Origin: Gordonia paraffinivorans NBRC 108238
GTDB lineage: Bacteria; Actinomycetota; Actinomycetes; Mycobacteriales; Mycobacteriaceae
Length of the DNA stretch: 64,000 nt
Reading direction: 5' to 3'
Assembly (NCBI RefSeq): GCF_000344155.1
Contig: NZ_BAOQ01000024.1
Span: forward strand, 43,883 to 107,882
Positions within the stretch are counted from its first letter, which is position 1. The number at the start of each line of letters is the position of its first letter. Below, one piece after another: positions 53,136 through 61,832 of the stretch. Position numbers and translations under genes: made by a program. A model generated the notes under the pieces. It was given only the letters and a program-made list of their open reading frames with translations. It was not told where the DNA came from and did not search any database.

Positions 53136-54335
53136 ATGGCTGCCAAGATCTCCGGCCCGTTCACCCGCTCCGGTCGCGAAGTGGTGATCGCCGAAGCGGT
53201 GCGCACCCCGATCGGCAAGTCCCATCCGGAGCGCGGCTGGTTCCGCGACACCCATCCGAACGAGATGCTGGGCGCCTGCTACCAGGACCTGATTGAGCGC
53301 ACCGGGCTGGACCCGATGGTCGTCGAGGACTTGATCATCGGCTGCACCGCCCCGTTCGGTGAGCAGTCGCGCAACATCGGTCGCAACGCCTGGCTGCAGG
53401 CGGGCTTCCCGCCGGAGGTGCCGGCCACCACGTTGGACCGCCGCTGCGGCTCGGCCCAGACCTCGGTCAACTTCGGTGCGGCCCTGGTGGCTTCGGGCGT
53501 GCACGACGTGGTGATCGCCGGCGGTGTGGAGCACATGGGGCATGTCCCGATGAACTCCCCGGCCAAGATCAGCGAGCTCTACGGCGAGCCGTGGCCGGCC
53601 GAACTGTGGGAGCGCTACGACTTCGTCAATCAGGGCGAGAGTGCCGAGCTGATCGCCGATCGCTGGAACATCTCGCGCACCGAGATGGACGAGTTCGCCG
53701 CGCGTTCGCACGCCCTGGCCACCGCGGCCATCGAGGCCGGCCGGTTCACCGACGAGATGGTCAAGCTCGAACTCGACGGTGAGGTCCGGCTCAGCGACCA
53801 GGCGGTCCGGCCGGGCACCTCGGTGGAGACGCTGGCCGGCCTTAAGCCGGTCTTCCGCCCGGAGGACGGCCGGGTGACGGCCGGCAGCTCCAGCCCGATC
53901 TGCGACAGCGCGGCCGCGCTGGTGCTGTGCACCCGGGAGGCCGCCGAGGCCCACGGCCTGCGGATCCGGGCCCGCATCGCCGACCAGACCACGGTCGGCG
54001 TGGACCCGATCATCATGCTCACCGGGCCGATCCCGGCCACCCGAAAGCTGTTGGAGCGCAACAATCTCTCGGTGAACGACATCGACCTGTTCGAGGTCAA
54101 CGAGGCCTTCTCCTCGGTGGTCCTGGCCTGGCAGCAGGAACTGCAGCCGGATATGGATCGGGTCAACGTCAACGGCGGTGCCATCGCCCTCGGCCACGCG
54201 GTCGGGGCCACCGGCACCCGGCTGATCGCTACGATCCTCTCGGAGATGGAGCGTCGCGACGCCCACCTCGGGCTGGTGACCATGTGCTGCGGCGGTGGTC
54301 TGGGCACCGGGACGCTGATCGAGCGGACCGACTAG
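53136..54335 (+). CDS. Thiolase (acetyl-CoA acyltransferase)
   Basis: 399-aa beta-ketothiolase that cleaves 3-ketoacyl-CoA to acetyl- or propionyl-CoA. The nucleophilic cysteine is in DRRCGSAQTS, the histidine in NGGAIALGHAVGATG, and the second cysteine in MCCGGGLG. Located between an SDR and a CoA-transferase, with the next ATG directly after its stop. Complete, normal length. Confidence 0.93.
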   Translation: MAAKISGPFTRSGREVVIAEAVRTPIGKSHPERGWFRDTHPNEMLGACYQDLIERTGLDPMVVEDLIIGCTAPFGEQSRNIGRNAWLQAGFPPEVPATTLDRRCGSAQTSVNFGAALVASGVHDVVIAGGVEHMGHVPMNSPAKISELYGEPWPAELWERYDFVNQGESAELIADRWNISRTEMDEFAARSHALATAAIEAGRFTDEMVKLELDGEVRLSDQAVRPGTSVETLAGLKPVFRPEDGRVTAGSSSPICDSAAALVLCTREAAEAHGLRIRARIADQTTVGVDPIIMLTGPIPATRKLLERNNLSVNDIDLFEVNEAFSSVVLAWQQELQPDMDRVNVNGGAIALGHAVGATGTRLIATILSEMERRDAHLGLVTMCCGGGLGTGTLIERTD

Positions 54336-55562
54336 ATGATCGACTTCGGGGAGCTGGCCGGCGGTACCGGCGTGTGGTGGGGACAGGCGGCCGCCGAGCC
54401 GCGGCCGCTGGTCGACGCCTTGCTCGACCCGGCCCGCGAGCGCGGTCCGCTGCGCCTGTTCACCGGCCTGAGCTGGAACGAGAGGCTGGCCAGCGCCCTG
54501 GCGCCCGGCGACGAGATGATCTCCTACGGCGGGCTGGGCTCGCTGCGCGACCTCGGCGACCGGCTGCAGGTGGTGCCGTGTCACTACGGGGCCATGCCGC
54601 GACTGTTCGCCGAAGGCCGACTGCCCGCCGACATCGGCATCGTCACCGTGGCGCCGCCGGATGCGCACGGGCAGTGCTCGCTGGGGATCGGCGCCGACTA
54701 CATGGCCGACGCCGCCGCGGTGACCCCGCGGCTGTTCGCCGAGATCAACCAGCAGATGCCGGCGGTACCGGGCGCGCCGAGTCTGCCGCTGGCCAGTTTC
54801 GCCGGCTATGTGGAGACCGACCGGCCGCTGGCCCAGGAGGCGGTGCGCGAGCCGGGGGAGCCGGATCGGGCGATCGCCGCCAACATCGCCGGCTTGATCG
54901 ACGACGGCGACACGCTGCAGGTGGGGGTGGGCTCGATCGGCGCCGCGGTGCTCGAGGCGCTGGCCGGCCACCGCGAGCTGGGGGTGCATACCGGCATGGT
55001 CACCGACGGCATGATGCGCCTGATCGACACCGGCGTGATCACCAACGCGGCCAAGCCGATCGATACCGGGGTCTGTGTCGCAGGCACCGCGCTGGGCTCC
55101 ACCGAGCTCTATCGGCGCTCGGCGGAGCTGCCGTTCCGCTTTGCCGCGACCTCCTACACCCATGCGCCGCAGGTGCTTTCGCAGATCAGCAATCTGGTGG
55201 CGGTCAACTTCGCGATCGAGGTGGATCTCACCGGCCAGGTGGGCGCGGAGCTGAGCCGCGGCAACTACCTCGGGGCGGTGGGCGGGCAGGTGGACTTCGC
55301 CCGGGCCGCCTCCTACACCGGCAAGCGGTCGGTGGTGGCGCTGCGGGCCGCGGTACGCGGTCGCTCCTCGATCAAGTTCGCCCTCGACGAGGGGGCGGTG
55401 AGCACCGGCCGCGCCGATGTGGACTGCGTGGTCACCGAGTACGGGGTGGCGCACCTGCGTGGGCAGCCCTTGGCCGAGCGGCGCCGCCGGCTCATCGCGG
55501 TCGCGGCCCCAGAGTTCCGCGAGGACCTGGCCCGTCAGGTCGCCGAGAGCCGAATCAAATAG
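54336..55562 (+). CDS. Acetyl-CoA hydrolase/CoA-transferase family protein
   Basis: 408-aa protein of the acetyl-CoA hydrolase/4-hydroxybutyrate CoA-transferase family. It has VTVAPPDAHGQCSLGIG in the N-terminal half and, in the C-terminal half, GVGSIGAAVLEAL, then VVTEYGVAHLRGQPLAERRRRL. The catalytic glutamate usually lies in the second half, possibly VTEYG. It could transfer CoA from a product such as succinyl-CoA to a substrate acid or hydrolyse a ring-opened dicarboxyl mono-CoA. ATG directly follows the thiolase stop. Confidence 0.85.
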   Translation: MIDFGELAGGTGVWWGQAAAEPRPLVDALLDPARERGPLRLFTGLSWNERLASALAPGDEMISYGGLGSLRDLGDRLQVVPCHYGAMPRLFAEGRLPADIGIVTVAPPDAHGQCSLGIGADYMADAAAVTPRLFAEINQQMPAVPGAPSLPLASFAGYVETDRPLAQEAVREPGEPDRAIAANIAGLIDDGDTLQVGVGSIGAAVLEALAGHRELGVHTGMVTDGMMRLIDTGVITNAAKPIDTGVCVAGTALGSTELYRRSAELPFRFAATSYTHAPQVLSQISNLVAVNFAIEVDLTGQVGAELSRGNYLGAVGGQVDFARAASYTGKRSVVALRAAVRGRSSIKFALDEGAVSTGRADVDCVVTEYGVAHLRGQPLAERRRRLIAVAAPEFREDLARQVAESRIK

Positions 55563-55609
55563 TCACACAACCTGTTTCATCGAACCTGTTCCATCGAAAG
55601 GACAACACC

Positions 55610-56368
55610 ATGAGCAATCGCGTAGCGCTGGTCACCGGCGGCGCCCAGGGGATCGGCGAAGGCATCTCCCGCCGGCTCGGCGCCGACGGCTTCAAGGTGG
55701 CCGTGGCCGACCTGAACCTCGAGGCCGCCCAGCAGACCGCCAAGGAGATCGTCGCCGCCGGCGGCACCGCCCTCGCCGTGCCGATGGACGTCACCGACAC
55801 CGCCTCGGTGCGCAAGGCCATCGAGCAGATCACCGCCGAGCTCGGCCCGGTGGACGTCGCCGTCAACAACGCCGGCTGGGACGACTTCATGAAGTTCCTC
55901 GACACCACCGAAGAGTTCTGGGACAAGATCCTCGACATCAACTTCAAGGGTGCGCTGCGGGTCAATCACACCGTCGTCCCCGGCATGGTCGAGCGGGGCT
56001 TCGGCCGCGTGATCAACATCGGCTCCGACGCCGGCCGAGTGGGCTCCTCGCTGGAGGCGGTCTACTCCGGCGCCAAGGGCGGCATCATCGCCTTCACCAA
56101 GACCCTGGCCCGTGAGGTGGCCACCAAGGGCGTCACGGTCAACACCGTCTGCCCCGGCCCCACCGACACCCCGGCGCTGCGCAAGTTCGCCGACAACTCC
56201 GGCCAGGACGCCGACAAGGTGCTCGGCGGCATGACCCGCGCGGTCCCGATGAAGCGGCTGGCCCTGCCCGCCGACATCGCCGCGGCGGTCGCCTTCTTCG
56301 CTGCTGACGACACCGGTTACATCACCGGCCAAACGCTGTCGGTCAGCGGCGGCCTGACCATGGCGTGA
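55610..56368 (+). CDS. SDR, 2-hydroxycyclohexanecarboxyl-CoA dehydrogenase (BadH)-like
   Basis: 252-aa SDR with [20 protein letters not shown], the catalytic YSGAKGG and the C-terminal [17 protein letters not shown] and the segment [10 protein letters not shown] recall BadH of Rhodopseudomonas, which oxidises the ring hydroxyl of 2-hydroxycyclohexanecarboxyl-CoA. The next gene, overlapping or nearly so, is a MenB/BadI-type hydrolase, the same order of steps as in alicyclic ring cleavage. ATG 55610 was chosen behind GAAAGGA; the longer frame runs through the previous gene. The assignment to ring oxidation is inference. Confidence 0.85.
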   Translation: MSNRVALVTGGAQGIGEGISRRLGADGFKVAVADLNLEAAQQTAKEIVAAGGTALAVPMDVTDTASVRKAIEQITAELGPVDVAVNNAGWDDFMKFLDTTEEFWDKILDINFKGALRVNHTVVPGMVERGFGRVINIGSDAGRVGSSLEAVYSGAKGGIIAFTKTLAREVATKGVTVNTVCPGPTDTPALRKFADNSGQDADKVLGGMTRAVPMKRLALPADIAAAVAFFAADDTGYITGQTLSVSGGLTMA

Positions 56369-56373
56369 CCGGT

Positions 56374-57231
56374 ATGACCACCGAGGCGCAGGACGCGGCA
56401 CCGGTGCGCTGGGAGACGGTCCGTCGCTACGAGGACGTCGACTATTCGCGGACCGCCGACGGCATCGCGCGGATCATGATCTGCCGCCCGGAGGTGCACA
56501 ACGCCTTCCGGCCGCAGACCCTGATGGAGATCTCCGATGCCTTGACCCTGGCGCGGGAAGACCCGGAGATCGGCGTGATCATCCTGACCGGTCAGGGCGA
56601 CGCCGCCTTCTGCTCCGGTGGTGATCAGCGGGTCCGCGGCGACACCGGTTACCTGACCGAGCCGGACCGGCCGGGCAGTGTGGGCCGGTTCCACGTCACC
56701 GACCTGCAGGTGCAGATCCGCCGGCTGCCCAAGCCGGTGGTGGCCATGGTGGCCGGCTATGCGATCGGCGGCGGGCATGTGCTGCAGATCGTCTGCGACC
56801 TCACCATCGCCGCCGACAACGCCCGGCTCGGGCAGGTGGGCCCCAAGGTCGGCTCCTTCGACGGCGGTTTCGGTGCCGGGCTGCTCGCCGACATGGTCGG
56901 TGTGCGCAAGGCCAAGGAGATCTGGTTCCTGTGCCGTCAGTACGACGCGGCGCAGGCCCTGGAGATGGGTCTGGTGAACACCGTGGTCCCGCTCGCCGAG
57001 CTGGAAGCGGAGACGGTGGCCTGGTGCCGACAGATGCTGGAACTCTCGCCGATGGCGCTGCGCCTGATGAAGGCCAGCTTCCACGCGGCCGAGGACGGTC
57101 TGGCCGGGATCCAGCAACTCGCGCACGACGCGAACCTGCTGTTCTACGCCACCGAAGAGGCCAAGGAGGGGCGCGAGGCCTTCAAGGCCAAGCGTGCCCC
57201 GCAGTTCGACAAGTTCCCGCGACGCGCCTGA
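56374..57231 (+). CDS. MenB/BadI-type crotonase, candidate ring-cleaving ketoacyl-CoA hydrolase
   Basis: About 285-aa crotonase-fold enzyme very close to naphthoate synthase (MenB): [60 protein letters not shown] and MGLVNTVVP. MenB closes a ring by Dieckmann condensation; BadI and mycobacterial EchA20 use the same fold to open a ring in reverse. No other menaquinone gene is nearby and the preceding gene is BadH-like, so ring opening of a 2-ketocycloalkanecarboxyl-CoA is more likely. ATG 56374 was taken; GTG 56365 overlaps the SDR stop and is possible. Confidence 0.85.
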   Translation: MTTEAQDAAPVRWETVRRYEDVDYSRTADGIARIMICRPEVHNAFRPQTLMEISDALTLAREDPEIGVIILTGQGDAAFCSGGDQRVRGDTGYLTEPDRPGSVGRFHVTDLQVQIRRLPKPVVAMVAGYAIGGGHVLQIVCDLTIAADNARLGQVGPKVGSFDGGFGAGLLADMVGVRKAKEIWFLCRQYDAAQALEMGLVNTVVPLAELEAETVAWCRQMLELSPMALRLMKASFHAAEDGLAGIQQLAHDANLLFYATEEAKEGREAFKAKRAPQFDKFPRRA

Positions 57232-57263
57232 GGGCGGTCGGGGCCAGTGAGAGGATCAAGATC

Positions 57264-58313
57264 GTGACGACCTTCGGAGTCAACGCCTTCGGCGTGGGCA
57301 GTGGGCGGCAACGCTTCGAGACGATGACCGAGCTGGCCCGGGAGGCCGAGGCGGCCGGCTGCACCGCGGTGTGGACCAGCGAGCTCTACAGCCGCTCGGC
57401 CACGGTGCCGATGGCCGTGCTGGCCGCCGGTACCGAGACGGTGTCGATCGGCACCAACATCGCTTACGGGGTGGGCCGCACGCCGCTGATGTGGGCGGCC
57501 GAGGCGCGCGACCTCGACGAACTGTCCGGCGGCCGGGTGATCCTCGGGCTGGGCAATGGCACGCCCAAAATGATGGAGGCCTGGCACGGGGTCACCGGCG
57601 AGGCGCCGGCGGCCCGGATGGCCGAGTTGCTCACTGTGCTCAAAAAGCTGTGGCGGCTGCACGAGGGGCCGGTGGATCACGACGGGCGCTTCTACTCGAT
57701 TCACATCGCGCCCACCGCCGACGTCCCGCAGCCGGTGCGCCCGGAGATCCCGATCTGGATCGCCGGGGTCAACAAGCTGATGCTCCGCGTGGCCGGCGAG
57801 CATGCCGACGGACTGGTGGGGCATCCGATGTTCACCGCCGAGTACGTGCGCGGGCCGGTGGCCGAGGAGATCGCGGTCGGTGCCGCCCGGTCGGGCCGGG
57901 ACCCGTCGGAGGTCACCATCATGGGCATCCGGATGTGCGCCATCGACGAGGACGTGGAGCAGGCGCGCCGGCAGGCGGCCTTCGCGATCGGGCAGTACGC
58001 GGCCTCGCGGGTCTATGACCGGCTCTTCGAGCTGCACGGCTGGAGCGCCGCGCAGCAGGTGATCCGGCAGGCCGCCCGCGACCGGGACACCGAGGCGCTG
58101 ATCGCCGGGGTCACCGACGAGATGATCGACACCATCGCGATCGCCTGCCGCCCGAGCGAGTTCGCCGGTGAGCTGGGCCGGCTGCCCGGCGGCTTCGATC
58201 ACCTCGACCTGATCGCTCCGCCGTGGGGACTCAGCGACGAGCAGACCATGCAGATCAACCGGCACATCCTCACCGGTCTGCGGGAGCATCTGGGTGCGGC
58301 GCAGCCCGCCTGA
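57264..58313 (+). CDS. LLM-family (luciferase-like) flavin/F420-dependent oxidoreductase
   Basis: About 349-aa TIM-barrel oxidoreductase. N-terminal FETMTELAREAEAAGCTAVWTSE, TNIAYGVGRTPLMWA and LGLGNGTPKMMEAWHG are typical of the LLM class, which uses F420 or reduced FMN. GTG 57264 was chosen because AGGATC lies upstream and the longer frame overlaps the preceding gene. Last gene of the operon, before a strong terminator. It may reduce or monooxygenate a pathway intermediate; cofactor cannot be decided by eye. Confidence 0.88.
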   Translation: MTTFGVNAFGVGSGRQRFETMTELAREAEAAGCTAVWTSELYSRSATVPMAVLAAGTETVSIGTNIAYGVGRTPLMWAAEARDLDELSGGRVILGLGNGTPKMMEAWHGVTGEAPAARMAELLTVLKKLWRLHEGPVDHDGRFYSIHIAPTADVPQPVRPEIPIWIAGVNKLMLRVAGEHADGLVGHPMFTAEYVRGPVAEEIAVGAARSGRDPSEVTIMGIRMCAIDEDVEQARRQAAFAIGQYAASRVYDRLFELHGWSAAQQVIRQAARDRDTEALIAGVTDEMIDTIAIACRPSEFAGELGRLPGGFDHLDLIAPPWGLSDEQTMQINRHILTGLREHLGAAQPA

Positions 58314-58324
58314 CCTGCTTGACG

Positions 58325-58364
58325 ACTCGGGCCCGGCCTCCGGTGACGGAGGCCGGGCCCGAGT
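58325..58364. terminator. Perfect 18-bp bidirectional terminator
   Basis: Arms 58325-58342 and 58347-58364 are exact complements with loop GTGA. Located 12 bases after the LLM gene and before the end of the converging FadR-type gene. Confidence 0.88.
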
Positions 58365-58404
58365 TCTCGGTTCGGTGGGGTCCCCGGCTGCGGATCGCGG
58401 TGCG

Positions 58405-59172
58405 TCAGTCGAGGGTGATCTCGGTGCGTTCCTCGACCTGCACTACCGCCTCGGCGTAGCCGTGGACGTGCTTGGTCATCCGGCGGGTCGCGGCCGCGGC
58501 GTCGCCGGCCCGGATCGCGTCGGTGATGCTCTTGTGGGCGCGGTAGGTGGTCTGGCGGACGTCGGTGTCCACGAAGGCGGTGTTCTCGGTGGAGCTGTAG
58601 ATCGCCTGCGAGAGCGCGCTCATGAAGCCGGTCAGCAGCTCGTTGTGACTGGCCTGGGCCACCGCGAGGTGCCAGTCGACGTTGGCCTGCAAGAAGCCCT
58701 CGAGCGGGATCTCCAGGTCGCCGACGGTGTTGTTGGCGGCGTCGAGGGCCGCGAGGTCCTCATCGGTGCGGTACTTGGCCGCCAGCGCCGCGCAGGCCGG
58801 CTCGATCGCCTCGCGGGTCTCGAGCAGGTCGGTCAGGCGCAACTGCTGACCGCGGATCAGCAGGCTCACCGAGGTGGCCACCGACTCGCCGCCGGGCAGC
58901 TGCACGAAGGCGCCGCCGGAGCGTCCGGTCTTGATCACCACCAGGCCCTGGACCTCCAGGATCCGCAGTGCCTCGCGCACCGTGGTCCGGCTCATCTTGG
59001 TCTGGTTGACCAGCTCGCGTTCCGGGGGCAGGGCGGTACCGGACGGGAAGTCGCCGCGCAGGATGCGCTCGCGCAGGTCGTTGGCGAGCACGTCGGAGGC
59101 CTTCGGCACCGACATCGGCTGCAGCCGAACCGGGATGCTCTCGACCGTGCTCGAGTTGGTTGCTTCTGACAT
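58405..59172 (-). CDS. GntR-family transcriptional regulator, FadR subfamily (2)
   Basis: 255-aa regulator with an N-terminal winged helix (KASDVLANDLRERILRGDF, PPERELVNQTKMSRTTVREAL, GGAFV) and an FCD effector domain whose ligand-binding His pattern is seen in DWHLAVAQASHN and later THE-like HKSITD. It is a paralogue of 15723-16466. Divergent from the enoyl-CoA hydratase operon at 59362 with operator-like palindromes between them (59197-59207, 59266-59280), so it probably regulates itself and that operon, and may bind the similar sites elsewhere. Confidence 0.9.
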   Translation of the reverse strand: MSEATNSSTVESIPVRLQPMSVPKASDVLANDLRERILRGDFPSGTALPPERELVNQTKMSRTTVREALRILEVQGLVVIKTGRSGGAFVQLPGGESVATSVSLLIRGQQLRLTDLLETREAIEPACAALAAKYRTDEDLAALDAANNTVGDLEIPLEGFLQANVDWHLAVAQASHNELLTGFMSALSQAIYSSTENTAFVDTDVRQTTYRAHKSITDAIRAGDAAAATRRMTKHVHGYAEAVVQVEERTEITLD

Positions 59173-59196
59173 GATTCCCCCGCGGGCTCGTGTAAA

Positions 59197-59207
59197 TGGT
59201 CCTACCT
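59197..59207 (-). promoter_or_regulatory. FadR-type operator near fadR-like start
   Basis: TGGTCCTACCT lies 25 bases upstream of the regulator's start codon on the minus strand. It is embedded in the longer palindrome GTAAAT...ATTTAC (59192-59214). Likely autoregulatory site. Confidence 0.6.
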
Positions 59208-59265
59208 AATTTACCAGTGGCGGTGGCGATCCTGGGTATCAACCCACCTTTCAGGCTTATTGGTA

Positions 59266-59316
59266 TTTGGCCTAACCAAAATAATGGTTGACTCAAGTGG
59301 GGCCCCGGGCTAGCGT
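59266..59316 (+). promoter_or_regulatory. Operator palindrome and promoter of the enoyl-CoA hydratase operon
   Basis: TTTGGCCTAACCAAA (59266-59280) is a palindrome with the TGGC/ACCA core of the operator family. TTGACT (59288-59293) and TAGCGT (59311-59316) with a 17-base spacer form a promoter just downstream, for the gene at 59362. Confidence 0.55.
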
Positions 59317-59361
59317 CGGAGGGCAAGAAGCATTCCGCGCGGCGTAGACGATGAGGTTGAG

Positions 59362-60138
59362 ATGGCAGAGCAGCAAGTGGTCACCTGGGGCGCCGTCACG
59401 GGTGGCGTCCTCGAAGTCCGACTGAACCGCCCGCCGGCCAACGCGCTGGGCATTCCGTTGCTGGACGGACTGCACGCCGCGATGGACGCCGCCGAAGCGG
59501 CCGGCGACGTCAAGGTCATGATCATCAGCTCCGAGATCCCGGGCTTCTTTGCCGCGGGAGCCGACATCAAGCATCTGGCCACCATCGACGCCCTCAGTTT
59601 CACCGCCTACGGCGACAAGATGCGCGCGGTGAACGACCGGCTCGCCGCCGCGCCGTGGCTGTCGATCGCCGCGGTGGACGGCATCGCCCTCGGCGGCGGT
59701 CTGGAGCTGGCGATGGCCTGCACCCTGCGGGTCACCGGCGCCGCCGGCAAGTTCGGCCTGCCTGAGGTCAAGCTCGGCCTGATTCCCGGTGCCGGCGGCA
59801 CCCAGCGGCTGCCGCAGCTGGTGGGACGCAGCCGGGCGCTGGACATCATGCTGACCGCCCGGCAGGTACCGGCCGCGGAGGCCTACCGGATCGGGCTGGC
59901 CGACCGGATCACCGACGGCGACGTGCTGGACGCGGCCCGCGAGCTGGCCGCCGAGTTGATCGGTCCGTCGCTGCCGGCCCAGCGCGCCGTGGTGCGCACC
60001 GTCGACGCCGCCTTCGACCTCCCGCTGGCCGAGGGCGCCCGCTACGAGGTCGACCAGATCGGGGAACTGTTCACCGACGGCGAAGCCGCCGAGGGCATCG
60101 AAGCCTTCGTCGGCAAGCGTCGCCCGAATTTCCGCTGA
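59362..60138 (+). CDS. Enoyl-CoA hydratase/isomerase family protein 1
   Basis: 258-aa crotonase-fold protein with [10 protein letters not shown], the oxyanion-hole segment [15 protein letters not shown] and [19 protein letters not shown]. Catalytic glutamate candidates lie in [19 protein letters not shown], the classical hydratase pattern, so hydration of 2-enoyl-CoA is likely. AGGTTGAG precedes the ATG. First gene of an operon with two further crotonases, an APH kinase and an AttH-like protein. Confidence 0.92.
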   Translation: MAEQQVVTWGAVTGGVLEVRLNRPPANALGIPLLDGLHAAMDAAEAAGDVKVMIISSEIPGFFAAGADIKHLATIDALSFTAYGDKMRAVNDRLAAAPWLSIAAVDGIALGGGLELAMACTLRVTGAAGKFGLPEVKLGLIPGAGGTQRLPQLVGRSRALDIMLTARQVPAAEAYRIGLADRITDGDVLDAARELAAELIGPSLPAQRAVVRTVDAAFDLPLAEGARYEVDQIGELFTDGEAAEGIEAFVGKRRPNFR

Positions 60139-60157
60139 CCACAGGAGCCAAACAGTC

Positions 60158-60964
60158 ATGCAGACCGTGGAGAAGACGTACGAGACCCTGCTGGTGGACG
60201 AGGTGAAGCCGGGCATCGTCACGGTGACGCTCAACCGGCCGGACCGCTACAACGCGATGACCAACACCATGTTCCGCGAGATGGAGCAGCTGGCCTGGGA
60301 CCTGGACACCGAGGACGAGCTGCGCGTGGTCATCCTGACCGGCGCCGACAAGGCCTTCTGCTCCGGCTACGACCTGGCCGACGCCGAGGAGCTGCCGCAT
60401 CTGGGTGCGCTGGGCATGCTCGATCAGCAGGAGCGGGCCGCCCGCGCGCTGGCCGCCCTGCGCAGCATGCGGGTCCCGCTGATCGCGGCGGTCAACGGTG
60501 CCGCCGCCGGTGGCGGCTTCTCGCTGGCGCTGGCCGCCGACATCCGGGTGGCCGGACCGGGCGCCAAGTTCAACGCGGCCTTCGTCAAGATCGGGCTCTC
60601 GGCCGGCGACCTGGGTGTTTCCTGGCTGCTCACCCGGCTGGTCGGCCCGGCCCGGGCCAGCGAGATCTGCTTCACCGGCCGCATGGTCGGCGCGGCCGAG
60701 GCCGCCGAGCTCGGCCTGGTCAACCAGGTGGCCGACGATGCGGTCGCCGGTGCGCTGGCGATCGCCGAGCAGATCGTCACCAACTCCCCGGGCGGCGTGC
60801 AGCTGTCCAAGCGGGCGCTGCAGGCCAACCTCGAGACGGGCTCGTATGCGGCCGCGATCGAGCTGGAGAACCGCGGTCAGGCACTGCTCACCCGCAGCTC
60901 CGACATGCCCGAGGCGCTCGCCGCCTTCAAGGAGAAGCGGCCCCCGGTCTTCCAGGGCGACTGA
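60158..60964 (+). CDS. Enoyl-CoA hydratase/isomerase family protein 2
   Basis: 268-aa crotonase: LNRPDRYNAMT, DKAFCSGYDLADAEEL and NGAAAGGGFSLALAADIRV. The usual LPEVxLGxxPGxGG hydratase stretch is replaced by FVKIGLSAGDLGVSWLL, so the catalytic mode may differ (isomerase, hydrolase or dehalogenase-like). It is a tandem duplicate of the next gene: both end with LENRGQALLTR..DMPEALAAFKEKR. Confidence 0.9.
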   Translation: MQTVEKTYETLLVDEVKPGIVTVTLNRPDRYNAMTNTMFREMEQLAWDLDTEDELRVVILTGADKAFCSGYDLADAEELPHLGALGMLDQQERAARALAALRSMRVPLIAAVNGAAAGGGFSLALAADIRVAGPGAKFNAAFVKIGLSAGDLGVSWLLTRLVGPARASEICFTGRMVGAAEAAELGLVNQVADDAVAGALAIAEQIVTNSPGGVQLSKRALQANLETGSYAAAIELENRGQALLTRSSDMPEALAAFKEKRPPVFQGD

Positions 60965-61015
60965 CCCGCCCAGCCCACCGCCCGCATCACCCGAACCACA
61001 CGAGAGGCCGGGACC

Positions 61016-61828
61016 ATGACCATCGACTTCCCGAACCTGGAGACCCTGTCCTTCACCGAGGCCGAGCCCGGCATCGGCGTCCTGGCGATCAACCGCCCGG
61101 ACCGGATGAACTCCCAGACCGTCCAGATGTTCCACGAGTACCTCGCGGCCGGGCGCGCGCTGCGCGACAGCGGTCTGCGCGCGCTGATCGTCACCGGCGC
61201 CGGCGACCGCGCCTTCTGCGCCGGCTTCGACCTCGACGAGATCTCGGTGATCACCGAGATGGGGGTGCGGGAGTTCCTGAAGTTCCAGGAGACCGCCACC
61301 GGTGGCATCCAGTCGATCCGCCACCTGCCGTTCCCGGTGATCGCCGCGATCCACGGCCCGGCCACCGGCGGCGGTTTCGCGCTGGCGCTGGCCGCCGACA
61401 TCCGGCTGGCCGCCCCGACCGCCAAGCTCAGTGCGGCCTTCGTCAAGGTCGGCCTGTCGATGGGTGAGCTGGGCACGTCGGTGAACCTGGCCCGCATCGT
61501 CGGCCCGGCCCGCGCCGCCGAGATCGGCTTCACCGCACGCCTGGTCAAGGCCGACGAAGCCGAGCGGATCGGCCTGGTCAACCGCGTGGTGCCCAGCGAG
61601 GATCTGATGGAGGAAGCTCTGCAGATGTGCCGGGCGATCGCGCAGAACTCTCCGGGCGGGGTGCGGATGTCCAAGCGGGCCATCCAGCGCAACGCCGAGA
61701 TCGGTTCCTACGAGGCCGCTCTCGAACTGGAGAACCGCGGTCAGGCGCTGCTGACCCGCACCGACGACATGCCCGAAGCGCTCGCCGCCTTCAAGGAGAA
61801 GCGCGCGCCTCAGTTCACCGGACGGTGA
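61016..61828 (+). CDS. Enoyl-CoA hydratase/isomerase family protein 3
   Basis: 270-aa crotonase and tandem duplicate of 60158-60964: INRPDRMNSQT, DRAFCAGFDLDEI, HGPATGGGFALALAADIRL and FVKVGLSMGELGTSVNL. As in its twin, the hydratase glutamate region is altered. Divergence between the twins suggests different but related acyl-CoA substrates. The APH kinase gene follows four bases after its stop. Confidence 0.9.
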   Translation: MTIDFPNLETLSFTEAEPGIGVLAINRPDRMNSQTVQMFHEYLAAGRALRDSGLRALIVTGAGDRAFCAGFDLDEISVITEMGVREFLKFQETATGGIQSIRHLPFPVIAAIHGPATGGGFALALAADIRLAAPTAKLSAAFVKVGLSMGELGTSVNLARIVGPARAAEIGFTARLVKADEAERIGLVNRVVPSEDLMEEALQMCRAIAQNSPGGVRMSKRAIQRNAEIGSYEAALELENRGQALLTRTDDMPEALAAFKEKRAPQFTGR

Positions 61829-61832
61829 GGAC

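Noticed and set aside
53091..55454. 787-codon minus-strand open frame
   Set aside because: Antisense of thiolase and CoA-transferase; repetitive H/R/G/D-rich translation without any recognisable domain.
55571..55598. Two imperfect 14-bp direct repeats before the BadH-like gene (CCTGTTTCATCGAA/CCTGTTCCATCGAA)
   Set aside because: Only two copies with one mismatch in a short gap; could be chance or a small slippage, with no link to a known site.
56374..57231. Menaquinone biosynthesis menB
   Set aside because: Sequence is MenB-like, but no other men gene is nearby and the gene lies in a catabolic operon behind a BadH-like SDR. The symbol was withheld.
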